Shown: positions 35,186 through 43,133, numbered from the stretch's first letter. The stretch is 64,000 nt of DNA from Murimonas intestini (GCA_003148945.1 QGGY01000001.1:434001-498000); one strand, 5' to 3'. Numbers and translations: made by a program. The notes: a model not told the origin generated them from the letters alone.

Positions 35186-36547
35186 ATGAGTAAAAATAGT
35201 ATTGAAGCTATGGGAAGCAGACCGGTTTTGCCCCTGCTGCTTACCATGGCATTTCCGCCTATGATATCTATGCTGATCCAGTCCATGTATAACATCGTTG
35301 ACAGCATTTTTGTGGCAAAGCTTGGGGAGAGCGCACTGACGGCTGTTTCACTTGCTTTTCCCCTTCAGAATCTGGTGCTCTCTGTAGCCGTGGGGCTGGG
35401 AGTGGGCGTCAACGCCCTGATGGCCAAAAACCTAGGAGCGGGTGATGAGAAGGAGGCGGAGAGCGCAGCATTTCATGGTATGGTCTTAACGGCGCTGCAT
35501 TCGCTGGCGTTTGTTTTCATCGGCCTTTTTCTGACAGGGCCGTTTTTCCGCGTCTTTACCAGCGATGAACAGATTTACAGGATGGGATGTGACTATGCCG
35601 TTCTTGTAGTCTCTTTTTCCTTTGGAAGCCTTTTTCATATCACTATAGAAAAGATGTTCCAGGCAACGGGCAACATGATATTCCCCATGCTTATGCAGGC
35701 GCTTGGGGCTGTAGTAAATATCATACTGGATCCTATACTGATCTTCGGGCTTCTTGGTTTCCCTGCCCTGGGAGTGACGGGCGCAGCAGTTGCCACGCTC
35801 ATCGGTCAGTTTACAGCCTGCGGTTTATCGGCCTTCCTTTTCTGGAAGTATGGAAAGATCAGACTGCACCTGAAGGGATTCAGGTTCAGGAAGAAAACAG
35901 TTAAAAATATATATTCAATCGCAGCGCCGTCAGGAATGATGAATCTGCTCCCCTCCATCCTGGTGGGCACTTTAAATGGGATTTTGTCAGCAGTATCACC
36001 TCTGGCAGTTGCTGTGCTGGGAATTTATTTTAAGCTTCAGACATTTGTATATATGCCCTCCAATGGGCTTGTTCAGGGAATGCGGCCGATCATCAGCTAT
36101 AATTATGGAGCCGGGAACAAAAAGCGCCTGATCACCACCATAAAGATGTCATGTATCGTGATAGGGCTTGTCATGCTGCTGGGAACGGCAGTCTTTGCCC
36201 TCATGCCGGGTATTGTTATGCAGCTGTTCAGTGCCGGGGAGGAGATGGAATCTATGGGTATCCCGGCACTCAGGATCATCAGCGCAGGCTTCCTTATATC
36301 TACATTGGGTGTTGTTTTCTCTGGCACCTTTGAAGCTCTGGGACTGGGATTTCACTCTTTGATCATCTCTCTGCTCCGCCAGTTCGTGATCACAGTCCCA
36401 CTGGCTTTAATACTTATGAAAACAGCAGGGATCATAGGGGTATGGGCTGCATTTCCTATTGCGGAGGCGGTGGCAGCAGCAGTTAGTATATTGTTATTTA
36501 TGAGTGTATATAGGAATCGCATAAAAACGTTATTGTTCAATCCGTGA
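35186..36547 (+). CDS. MATE family efflux transporter, second copy
   Basis: 453 residues with 12 membrane segments. It has FPPMISMLIQSMYNIVDSIFVAKLGESALTAVSLAFPLQ at the N-terminus and PSNGLVQGMRPIISYNYGAGN in the second half, both MATE signatures. AAGGAGG precedes the ATG by 6 nt. The gene's 3' end overlaps the palindromic element at 36529-36555, so its last codons are drawn from that repeat. It is followed by a GNAT gene. Together with the first MATE and GNAT pair it frames the DUF1703-type gene in an accessory-looking stretch. Confidence 0.9.
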   Translation: MSKNSIEAMGSRPVLPLLLTMAFPPMISMLIQSMYNIVDSIFVAKLGESALTAVSLAFPLQNLVLSVAVGLGVGVNALMAKNLGAGDEKEAESAAFHGMVLTALHSLAFVFIGLFLTGPFFRVFTSDEQIYRMGCDYAVLVVSFSFGSLFHITIEKMFQATGNMIFPMLMQALGAVVNIILDPILIFGLLGFPALGVTGAAVATLIGQFTACGLSAFLFWKYGKIRLHLKGFRFRKKTVKNIYSIAAPSGMMNLLPSILVGTLNGILSAVSPLAVAVLGIYFKLQTFVYMPSNGLVQGMRPIISYNYGAGNKKRLITTIKMSCIVIGLVMLLGTAVFALMPGIVMQLFSAGEEMESMGIPALRIISAGFLISTLGVVFSGTFEALGLGFHSLIISLLRQFVITVPLALILMKTAGIIGVWAAFPIAEAVAAAVSILLFMSVYRNRIKTLLFNP

Positions 36548-36555
36548 CCAGTAAC
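36529..36555. repeat. dispersed 27-nt palindromic element, copy B
   Basis: GTTATTG and CAGTAAC flank the same 13-nt type of centre with CCGTGAC seen at 26998-27024. Twenty-four of 27 positions agree. It overlaps the stop codon of the second MATE gene. Confidence 0.6.
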
Positions 36556-36560
36556 AGAAA

Positions 36561-37031
36561 ATGGTCAAAATAGCAACAGAAAGGGAAGATTTCATGGATA
36601 TTAGAGATATGGTGCGGGAACGCACAGAAGATTATGCAGAGATATATGTCTCTGTATTCAACGGCGCTCCCTGGAATGAAAGCTGGACGAAAGAGAAGGC
36701 TGTAAGGCGGATCCAGGATATGATGGAGACAAATACTTTTTCGGGCCTTGCACTCATGGATGGGGAGGAGGTCTGCGGCATGATCTGGGGGCAGAAAGAA
36801 CAGTTTTATAATGGGATACATTTTCAGATCCAGGAATTCTGTATTCGAAGCGGCTGCCAGGGGAAAGGATACGGCCCCAGGCTGCTTCAGGCATTTACAG
36901 ACAGGCTGAAGGAGCTGGGGGTTACAAGGATATATCTGCTTACCTGTCCGGGAAAGAGAACAGAGGGCTTTTACCTGTCCCAAGGATTCCACAGATCCGG
37001 CTCCACAATAATTATGAGCTGCAGCAACTAG
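36561..37031 (+). CDS. GNAT family N-acetyltransferase
   Basis: 156 residues, a single Gcn5-type domain. It starts MVKIATEREDFMDIRDM, the usual first strand and helix. The acetyl-CoA loop is CQGKGYGPRLLQAF and the last core strand and helix is GFYLSQGFHRSG. The site before the ATG at 36561 is poor; the ATG at 36594 is possible but would remove the first strand. The substrate is unknown. It lies 13 nt after the second MATE gene and may be co-transcribed with it. Confidence 0.85.
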   Translation: MVKIATEREDFMDIRDMVRERTEDYAEIYVSVFNGAPWNESWTKEKAVRRIQDMMETNTFSGLALMDGEEVCGMIWGQKEQFYNGIHFQIQEFCIRSGCQGKGYGPRLLQAFTDRLKELGVTRIYLLTCPGKRTEGFYLSQGFHRSGSTIIMSCSN

Positions 37032-37140
37032 AGATTGTCCGGAAGATCCACCCAGGAATATGATGGCGGTTTTTAGCTAATAATATATATAAAAGTGCGG
37101 TAGCTAGTGATTAGCTGCAGGAACAGGAGGAAGTGATCTG

Positions 37141-37611
37141 ATGGACCAGGATCAGTTGATGGAGGATATTGTAGCCGGTTACGGCGATATCAAAGAAAAT
37201 TATCAGCAGGAGAGGCTGGTGGAGCTGCTGCGTGAGATACAGGAGCTGTATGGCTGTATTCCTGAAGATATACAGAAATATATAGCAGATGAACTGGGCA
37301 TAAAACAGGTGGTAATAAAAAGCATCCTGAAATATTTTCCAAGCCTGCATTCTGCTAAAAGACATAAGATAACCCTGTGCGTGGGGCCCCGGTGTTCTCA
37401 GAAGGAGAGCGGGGAGCTGGCAGAAGCTCTCAGGGAGGAGATCAGGGCGAGAAGGAACAGAAAGGGAGCAGGTTTTTTTACATTTACCACTAAAAACTGT
37501 CTGAAACAATGCAGGAATGCTCCGAATCTGAAGATAGATGATAAAATATTTTCAGGAGTAAGGCCGGGTGATATAAGAAAGATATTGAATTCAATAGACG
37601 GGGATGACTGA
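37141..37611 (+). CDS. NuoE-like thioredoxin-fold [2Fe-2S] ferredoxin
   Basis: 156 residues. An N-terminal helical part with YQQERLVELLREIQELYGCIPEDIQKYIADEL is followed by the thioredoxin-like ferredoxin. Cluster ligands are Cys80 and Cys85 (LCVGPRC) and Cys120 and Cys124 (NCLKQC), the CX4C plus CX3C pattern of the 24-kDa subunit of complex I and of bifurcating hydrogenases. Those proteins work with a NuoF flavoprotein, but no NuoF-like gene is nearby, so this is a free-standing version with unknown partners. AGGAGG precedes the ATG. It is convergent with the superoxide reductase gene. Confidence 0.85.
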   Translation: MDQDQLMEDIVAGYGDIKENYQQERLVELLREIQELYGCIPEDIQKYIADELGIKQVVIKSILKYFPSLHSAKRHKITLCVGPRCSQKESGELAEALREEIRARRNRKGAGFFTFTTKNCLKQCRNAPNLKIDDKIFSGVRPGDIRKILNSIDGDD

Positions 37612-37637
37612 ATCCGGCAGTCTGAGTCCCGGAGCAG

Positions 37638-37675
37638 TCCGGCCGGCCCGCCGCCCTGGCAGCGGCTGGCCCGGA
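37638..37675. terminator. GC-rich hairpin between convergent genes
   Basis: TCCGGCC pairs with GGCCCGGA around an inner CCGC/GCGG stem, and GATCTG/CAGATC (37674-37689) forms a second small hairpin. There are no T runs. It stands out as GC-rich against its surroundings. Confidence 0.4.
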
Positions 37676-37682
37676 TCTGGTA

Positions 37683-38072
37683 TCAGATCTCAGTTTTCCA
37701 GAATCCGTGAAGATTACAGTATGCATATGCTGCTTCCGGTTCATCTCCGTCCGTGAGGATAAATTCAGCAGCCGGCTCGTCAGAGGATTTCAGGTTAATT
37801 CTCTGGCAGCCTTTTTTAGTTTTCAAATATATCCATTCGATGCTGTGTTCCTCTGACATTGGATGGAATACACTTCCAACCTTTACAGTTACTTTGTTTC
37901 CTGACCGTTCCACTACAGGGAGATGTTTTTCGTGTGCGCCTTCTGATGTATTGGCTGAAAGCTCTGTAAGCTCAATACCATCGCAGGAATAACTTGTTTT
38001 TCCGCCGTGGATTTCTTCAATAACCACACCGCATTTGCCGCAGGCATAAAACTTTGGTTCTTTTTCTGACAT
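37683..38072 (-). CDS. desulfoferrodoxin-type superoxide reductase
   Basis: 129 residues from the ATG at 38072, seven bases after GGAGGG; the frame extends to 38087. The catalytic domain is complete: Glu48-Lys49-His50 (EKHLPVVE), His70 (FHPMSEEH), His76, Cys119 and His122 (CNLHGFW) supply the Fe(His)4Cys centre that reduces superoxide to peroxide. The N-terminal desulforedoxin domain is present but has only three of the four usual Cys (Cys11, Cys14 and a single Cys30 where CC is normal). Its FeS4 centre is therefore probably lost or altered. It protects anaerobes from oxygen and depends on rubredoxin-type donors. Confidence 0.92.
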   Translation of the reverse strand: MSEKEPKFYACGKCGVVIEEIHGGKTSYSCDGIELTELSANTSEGAHEKHLPVVERSGNKVTVKVGSVFHPMSEEHSIEWIYLKTKKGCQRINLKSSDEPAAEFILTDGDEPEAAYAYCNLHGFWKTEI

Positions 38073-38182
38073 TTCCAATCCCTCCAAATTATAAAAAATA
38101 TTGATTTGACAATTCCTGTTATATTATTTCGCAAAATCAATATTTCATTCTAAAAAATAATAATGGCCTTAGAGATATCTGA

Positions 38183-38211
38183 TTGATACAATCTGTCCAC
38201 TGGTATATAAT
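38183..38211 (+). promoter_or_regulatory. strong sigma-A promoter for a 37-residue gene
   Basis: TTGATA (38183-38188), a 17-nt spacer and an exact TATAAT (38206-38211). The start would be about 44 nt before the ATG at 38262. Confidence 0.75.
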
Positions 38212-38261
38212 ATCCACATGAATATGCCAAAGAACGTGCATATCAGGAAAGGAGAATAAAG

Positions 38262-38375
38262 ATGCTTGAATTTAAATATGATACACAGCTGCTGGAATAC
38301 TGCGCCTCACTGGGCGAGATCTATGACATTGTGGTAGAAGATATGGAGAGGCAGTCGAAAGGACTGCATGGCTGA
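38262..38375 (+). CDS. 37-residue small protein, unknown
   Basis: Begins MLEFKYDTQLLEYCASL and is acidic, with a predicted helical middle and a short basic end. AAAGGAG lies 6 nt before the ATG and a near-consensus promoter lies upstream, so it looks like a genuine small gene rather than a chance frame. No membrane segment and no known family. It sits just before the osmoprotectant operon and might be its leader peptide, but a separate promoter at 38395 argues for an independent gene. Confidence 0.6.
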   Translation: MLEFKYDTQLLEYCASLGEIYDIVVEDMERQSKGLHG

Positions 38376-38394
38376 ACATTTGTTTTCATTTTTT

Positions 38395-38424
38395 GTGGCA
38401 TTTCATGGCGAACTATGTTAGAAT
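38395..38424 (+). promoter_or_regulatory. extended -10 promoter of the osmoprotectant operon
   Basis: GTGGCA, an 18-nt spacer and TAGAAT, with TG one base before the -10, make an extended -10 promoter. The start would fall near 38431. Confidence 0.5.
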
Positions 38425-38442
38425 AGCTGTAACTAATCAGTA

Positions 38443-38467
38443 GGTCTGTGCATTTACTGCACAGACC
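38443..38467 (+). promoter_or_regulatory. 5' leader hairpin of the osmoprotectant operon
   Basis: GGTCTGTGC and GCACAGACC form a perfect 9-bp stem with a 7-nt loop about 12 nt after the predicted transcript start. There is no T run. The layout matches the leader hairpin at 30929-30952. Confidence 0.5.
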
Positions 38468-38550
38468 GCAAGAAAATGATTAAAGGGTGCAAAAATCCAT
38501 ACGGACTGGCTCTGCAAAACCAGCAGGCATGGATTGGACAAGGAGAAAAT

Positions 38551-39183
38551 ATGCAGCCATACATTAATTATTTCAGCAGCCATATGCAGGATTATCTGGG
38601 AATGGTGGGGCAGCACCTTCTGCTGAGCTTTATATCAGTAACGCTCGCTGTAGTGATCGGGGTTCCGTTCGGCATCCTGACAACGCGTTCAAAGAAGGCC
38701 AGCCGTTTTATAACGACTGTGTTCAGTACGCTGCGGATCATCCCCAGCCTTGCCATACTTGTACTGCTGATCCCTGTGATGGGGATCGGGATGAAGCCAG
38801 CGCTTGTAGCGCTGACTGTGCTGGCCATACCGCCTGTGCTGATCAATACAGCCCTGGGCTTTAGGCAGGTGGAGGATTTTATGGTAGAGGTAGCCAGGGC
38901 CATGGGTATGGATGAGAGGACAGTATTTTTGAAAGTAAAACTTCCTCTTGCATTTCCATATATCATGACAGGGATCAAAACTGCCGCTTCCGAGATCATC
39001 GCTAGCGCTACGCTCGCGGCATATATCGGCAGCGGAGGGCTGGGTGTGCTGATCTACAATGGGATCAGCATGATGAAGACAGAGTATCTGCTGATAGGAG
39101 GAGTATCGGTGGCAGTCCTGACCATCGTATGCAACCTGCTGCTGGGCAGCGCTCAGAAGAAGGTACTCAGATACAGGGCATAA
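38551..39183 (+). CDS. osmoprotectant ABC transporter permease (OpuCB-like)
   Basis: 210 residues, a membrane protein with about five or six segments. It carries the ABC permease EAA-like loop VEVARAMGMDERTVFLKVKLPLAFPYIMTG. The family transports glycine betaine, carnitine, choline or related quaternary amines. I chose the ATG at 38551 with AGGAG 6 nt upstream; the frame is open from 38476 but the extra part is hydrophilic. It is the first gene of a six-gene set that has permease, binding protein, Fe-S protein, ATPase, second permease and DUF2284 protein. Two separate permease genes are typical of OpuC/OpuB systems. Confidence 0.9.
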   Translation: MQPYINYFSSHMQDYLGMVGQHLLLSFISVTLAVVIGVPFGILTTRSKKASRFITTVFSTLRIIPSLAILVLLIPVMGIGMKPALVALTVLAIPPVLINTALGFRQVEDFMVEVARAMGMDERTVFLKVKLPLAFPYIMTGIKTAASEIIASATLAAYIGSGGLGVLIYNGISMMKTEYLLIGGVSVAVLTIVCNLLLGSAQKKVLRYRA

Positions 39184-39221
39184 AAACAGTAACGTGAAAA
39201 CACGCTGGAAAGGAATTAATA

Positions 39222-40109
39222 ATGAAAAGACGAATGAGACAGATAATATGTCTGACAGCAGCAGCGGCTATATTAGGCGCAGGTGCTGCCGGCTGCCAGA
39301 AGAGCGGCGGTGATAAAATCGTGGTGGGCTCCAAGGGATTTACGGAAAACCTGATCTTAAGCGAGCTCTATGCTCTGGCGCTGGAAGATGCAGGATTTGC
39401 AGTAGACAGAAAATTTGAGATATCCAATGCTGTGATCCATACATCTATAGTAAACGGGGAAATAGACGTATATCCGGAATATACGGGAACAGCCCTCTTG
39501 ACCATTCTGGGGGAAGAACTGATAACAGACCCTCAGAAGGTCTATGATGAGGTAAAGGACAAATATAAAGAGCAGTATAAGCTGGATGTGCTGGACTTGT
39601 GTGAGGCAAATGACGGAAACGGGCTGGTGATCCGGACGGAGGCTGCTGATAAATATGGTATCAGGACCATATCAGATCTGCAGGAAAAGGCGGCAGACAT
39701 CCGCTTTGGAAGCACATCCGACTTTATGGAGAGGGAAGACGGCCTGCCTGCCCTTGAGGAAGTATACGGAAAATTTGATTTTAAGTCTGAGAATGCTTTT
39801 GACAATGCGCTGAAGTATGAGATCATGTCCAGTGATGAAGTTGACTGTGTGCCGGCTTACACCACAGACGCACAGCTGTCTCAGGATGAATTCACACTGC
39901 TTGAGGATGACAGGCAGGTCTGGCCTCCGTATAATGTCATTCCTGTTATGCGTGAGGAGACGGCCAGTAAGTATCCGGAGGCGGCTGCAGCCATCAATAA
40001 GATCAGCGGGAGCCTGGATACACAGACTATGTCAAAGCTGAATGCAGAGGTGGATCTGGATAAGAAAGAATACGATGAGGTTGCAAAAGAATTTTATGAC
40101 TCCCTATGA
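39222..40109 (+). CDS. osmoprotectant ABC transporter substrate-binding lipoprotein (OpuCC-like)
   Basis: 295 residues. It has a signal peptide with the lipobox GAAGC, so Cys25 should be lipidated and anchored outside. The mature part starts with VVGSKGFTENLILSELYALALEDAG, the signature of OpuCC/ProX type-II glycine-betaine-binding proteins, and has DVYPEYTGTALL. Aromatic residues for a quaternary-ammonium cage are present (for example Tyr in CVPAYTTDAQL), but I cannot tell betaine from carnitine or choline. Its stop lies within the start of the next gene (14-nt overlap), so the two are coupled. Confidence 0.92.
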   Translation: MKRRMRQIICLTAAAAILGAGAAGCQKSGGDKIVVGSKGFTENLILSELYALALEDAGFAVDRKFEISNAVIHTSIVNGEIDVYPEYTGTALLTILGEELITDPQKVYDEVKDKYKEQYKLDVLDLCEANDGNGLVIRTEAADKYGIRTISDLQEKAADIRFGSTSDFMEREDGLPALEEVYGKFDFKSENAFDNALKYEIMSSDEVDCVPAYTTDAQLSQDEFTLLEDDRQVWPPYNVIPVMREETASKYPEAAAAINKISGSLDTQTMSKLNAEVDLDKKEYDEVAKEFYDSL

Positions 40110-41061
40110 AAAAATAATTGAATGTTTTTGTGTGCCCCGGGAGGGCAGAGATATTCTGGATGTGATGCTGACAAAAAAGGAGCAGGAGATGCTCTGCTGC
40201 TGGCCGGAGACAGAAGAACTGACGGCAGATGAACTCGCCCGCCTGCTGTGCGGCGGGGGCGTGGCCGCAGATGAAGGCGGTGCCCTTCATTTTATTGAAG
40301 AAGCTTTCAAAAGAGGTGTGCTCAATAAGTCTGACGGCGGATACTGCAGGGGATCTTTTTACGGGAGGCTTGATATTTTTGCCACGGATGAAGCGGCTGA
40401 ATACAGGAAGCTGTCCCGGGAAAAGAGAGATGAGCTGGATAGCTGGTATTTTGCAGCTTATTTAAACGGGCTGAAGAGCAGCCGGGAGGAGAGACCGACA
40501 GCCGATGAGGTCCTTCCTCTGGAGGATACGCTGGAATTTATAGAAAATAAAGAAGAACAGCCCTATCTGGCGCTGTGTGACTGCAGGATGTTAAAGGGCG
40601 CCTGCGGTAAGCCGGTCTCCACCTGCATCACTTACAGAACAGCTCCCAACTCTTTTGTAAAAAGAGGCCTTGCAAAAAAGATCACAAAGCAGGAAGCTAA
40701 GCAGGTGGTGATAGATGCTGATAAAGCGGGGCTGATGCATACGGTCAATCCCGGAGGCGTCTGCAGCTGCTGCACTGACTGCTGTTATCTTTTCAGGGCT
40801 GCAAGTGCTCTGGAAAGCCAGGGGACGTGGCCGAGGGTCCATTACAGGGCTGTGCTTGATGAAGACAGATGCATTGGCTGCAGGTCCTGTCTGCGCCGCT
40901 GCCATTTTCATGTATTTGAATTAAAAAAGGATCAGACTAAGGACAGCGGCAAAAGACAGAATGTGCGCATGGCGAATGCAGATTTGTGCGCAGGCTGCGG
41001 CCTGTGTGTGACAGGCTGCCCCGCGGGCGCTTTGAAACTAGAAAAGATACAGGAGAAATAA
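40096..41061 (+). CDS. double 4Fe-4S protein with Cys-rich middle domain, in the opu operon
   Basis: 321 residues from the ATG at 40096, inside the end of the binding-protein gene. The N-terminal 150 residues look helical and possibly regulatory. The middle carries Cys161, Cys163, Cys170 and Cys177, then Cys223, Cys225, Cys226, Cys229 and Cys230. The C-terminus has two 4Fe-4S motifs, CxxCxxCxxxC at 259-269 and at 298-308 (CAGCGLCVTGCPAG). Similar Cys-rich ferredoxin-like proteins are common in anaerobes but uncharacterised. Being between a quaternary-amine-binding protein and its ATPase is unusual and suggests electron transfer or redox control tied to the imported compound. Confidence 0.8.
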   Translation: MTPYEKIIECFCVPREGRDILDVMLTKKEQEMLCCWPETEELTADELARLLCGGGVAADEGGALHFIEEAFKRGVLNKSDGGYCRGSFYGRLDIFATDEAAEYRKLSREKRDELDSWYFAAYLNGLKSSREERPTADEVLPLEDTLEFIENKEEQPYLALCDCRMLKGACGKPVSTCITYRTAPNSFVKRGLAKKITKQEAKQVVIDADKAGLMHTVNPGGVCSCCTDCCYLFRAASALESQGTWPRVHYRAVLDEDRCIGCRSCLRRCHFHVFELKKDQTKDSGKRQNVRMANADLCAGCGLCVTGCPAGALKLEKIQEK

Positions 41062-41064
41062 CAG

Positions 41065-41853
41065 ATGAGTACAGCTGTAGAATTCATACATGTCAGCAAA
41101 CGTTTTGAGGATGCTGCCAGCGATGCTGTGGAGGATGTGAGTTTCAGCATAGAGGAGGGTGAGCTTGTCACGATCCTGGGGACTTCAGGATGCGGCAAGA
41201 CAACTCTGCTGAGAATGGTAAACAGTCTGATCCGCCCAAGCGCGGGCAGTATAAAAGTATTTGATAAAGATATAAGCAGTACATACCCGGTAGAACTGAG
41301 GAGGCAGATCGGCTATGTCATACAGCAGATCGGGCTGTTTCCGCATATGACAGTCAGGCATAATATTGCCACTGTCCCCAAAATTCTGGGATGGAGCAAA
41401 GATAAGATTGATGCCAGGGTGGATGAACTGCTGGAAATGGTAAACTTAGCCCCAGATGAATTCAGGGACAGATATCCGTCCCAGCTTTCAGGGGGACAGC
41501 AGCAGAGGATCGGCCTTGCCAGGGCTCTGGCGGCTGATCCCAAGCTGATGCTGCTGGATGAGCCTTTCGGGGCGATCGATGCCATTAACAGGACAGTGCT
41601 TCAGGATGAGCTTATAAATATACATCAGAAAAGCAGGAAAACATTTCTTTTTGTGACACATGATATTCTGGAAGCGCTCAAGCTGGGGACGAGGGTCATG
41701 GTCATGGACAAGGGCAGTATCAGGCAGTTTGATACGCCCAGTGAGATTTTAAAGAATCCGGCGGATGATTACGTGAAGCAGCTCATGGATTCTTTCAGGC
41801 AGGGATTTGCATTTGCGCTGGAAAGAGGAATGGGTCCGGGAGAACAGAGATGA
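41065..41853 (+). CDS. osmoprotectant ABC transporter ATP-binding protein (OpuCA-like)
   Basis: 262 residues. Walker A is GTSGCGKTTLL (near 37-47), the signature is LSGGQQQRIGLARAL and Walker B is LMLLDEPFGAID, with the H-loop VTHD. It powers the two permeases. It stops soon after the ABC domain and lacks the C-terminal CBS pair that OpuCA and OpuA ATPases use to sense ionic strength. So direct osmotic gating through CBS domains is not expected here. It starts three bases after the Fe-S gene and overlaps the next permease by ATGA. Confidence 0.92.
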   Translation: MSTAVEFIHVSKRFEDAASDAVEDVSFSIEEGELVTILGTSGCGKTTLLRMVNSLIRPSAGSIKVFDKDISSTYPVELRRQIGYVIQQIGLFPHMTVRHNIATVPKILGWSKDKIDARVDELLEMVNLAPDEFRDRYPSQLSGGQQQRIGLARALAADPKLMLLDEPFGAIDAINRTVLQDELINIHQKSRKTFLFVTHDILEALKLGTRVMVMDKGSIRQFDTPSEILKNPADDYVKQLMDSFRQGFAFALERGMGPGEQR

Positions 41854-42491
41854 TAGAATATTTCATAAAATACCATGCAAAGCTGACAAAGGCACTTCTG
41901 GAACATATCCAGATCGTTGGCCTGACCCTGGTTATCTCTATTGTGATAGCGATGGCTGTCACGCTGGTGATAAAGGATTCTAAAAGGATCTCAAAGGCAG
42001 TGCTGCAGGTGTGCAATGTTATTTACTCCATACCAAGCCTTGCGCTTTTTGCAATACTTATACCTCTGTCAGGGCTTGGAGCAAAGACAGCTGTGATAGT
42101 GCTGGTGGTTTATAACCAGTATATCCTTGTCAGAGGTTTTACAGAAGGGCTGTCAATGGTGGACAGGGCAGTACTGGAGGCGGCAGCGGGCATGGGAATG
42201 AGCCGCTGGCAGATATTTGCCAGAGTACAGTTCCCTCTGGCGCTGGATTCCATGGTGGCCTCCATACAGATCGCGATCATTTCTACGATAGGGATTGCCA
42301 CTATAGGGGCTACGATCGGGGCCGGCGGCCTGGGGTCTATCCTTTTTGACGGAATGAGGACACAGAATACTGTAAAGATACTTTGGGGGACAGTGCTGTC
42401 CGTCTTACTTGTGCTGGTAGCCAACGCCATACTCAATTATGCAGTGAAGAAAATTAATGAAAGGCTTCATGGAGGGAAGAAGCGTCCGTGA
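41850..42491 (+). CDS. osmoprotectant ABC transporter permease (OpuCD-like)
   Basis: 213 residues, the second membrane subunit, related to the first permease. It has the EAA-loop LEAAAGMGMSRWQIFARVQFPLALDSMVA and ISTIGIATIGATIGAGGLG. The start overlaps the ATPase stop (ATGA at 41850-41853), so translation is coupled. It completes a permease-binding protein-ATPase-permease transporter. Confidence 0.92.
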   Translation: MIEYFIKYHAKLTKALLEHIQIVGLTLVISIVIAMAVTLVIKDSKRISKAVLQVCNVIYSIPSLALFAILIPLSGLGAKTAVIVLVVYNQYILVRGFTEGLSMVDRAVLEAAAGMGMSRWQIFARVQFPLALDSMVASIQIAIISTIGIATIGATIGAGGLGSILFDGMRTQNTVKILWGTVLSVLLVLVANAILNYAVKKINERLHGGKKRP

Positions 42492-42519
42492 AAAATGCAG
42501 GAAAGGGATTCCAGGAAGT

Positions 42520-43053
42520 ATGTATCAAGATGAGATCGAAGAGATACTGGCAGGCTTTCCGGTCTGCCAGTATGGATTTTTAGACCCTGAAGAAATTCTT
42601 TTTTCAGACAGGGTACGTTATATATGCCGGAGCCAGTGCGGGCGCTATGGAAAGTCATGGTCCTGCCCGCCAGCTGTCGGGGAGGTTGACGAGTGTAGGA
42701 AGAGATGCCTTGCATATGATAAGGTGCTTATTTTTACTACACTTGCCGAGGTGAGTGACAGTGCAATGCTGGAGGAGACACTCCTTACAAGAAAGGGACA
42801 TGAGGAAGTGATGAGAGGGGTGCTCTGTGAGATGGAAGGCGCAGGTGCCCGGTGTCTGGCATTATCTTCAGAATCCTGCAGTATATGTGAAGCGTGTACA
42901 TATCCCGGCGGACCGTGCAGGCATCCTGACAGAATGCTCCCATGTATTGAAAGCTACGGAATACTTGTGACAGAATCCGCTGAAAAGTGCGGGATAGATT
43001 TTTTTTATGATAGTCAGACGGTGACATGGTTCGGAATGATATTTTATGTGTAG
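42520..43053 (+). CDS. DUF2284 Cys-rich metal-binding protein
   Basis: 177 residues from the ATG at 42520; the frame extends upstream into the permease gene to 42457, so the start is uncertain. Cys are abundant: FPVCQYGF, YICRSQCGRYGKSWSCPPAVG (Cys36, Cys40, Cys49), ECRKRC and CSICEACTYPGGPCRHPDRMLPC. This is the pattern of DUF2284, a predicted metal-binding family of anaerobes with no established function. It lies 28 nt after the last transporter gene on the same strand and is likely the last gene of the operon. Together with the 4Fe-4S protein it gives the transporter two redox- or metal-type partners. Confidence 0.85.
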   Translation: MYQDEIEEILAGFPVCQYGFLDPEEILFSDRVRYICRSQCGRYGKSWSCPPAVGEVDECRKRCLAYDKVLIFTTLAEVSDSAMLEETLLTRKGHEEVMRGVLCEMEGAGARCLALSSESCSICEACTYPGGPCRHPDRMLPCIESYGILVTESAEKCGIDFFYDSQTVTWFGMIFYV

Positions 43054-43133
43054 GAGTATGGCCGCGGACGGCAGGATGGGTATAGAAATGGAAACGTCCT
43101 CATATATTGTGTAATAAAAGGCAATGATAGTAT

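Noticed and set aside
37141-37611. NuoE-like gene as part of a complex I or hydrogenase operon
   Set aside because: No NuoF, NuoG or hydrogenase gene lies on either side, so a complex cannot be claimed.
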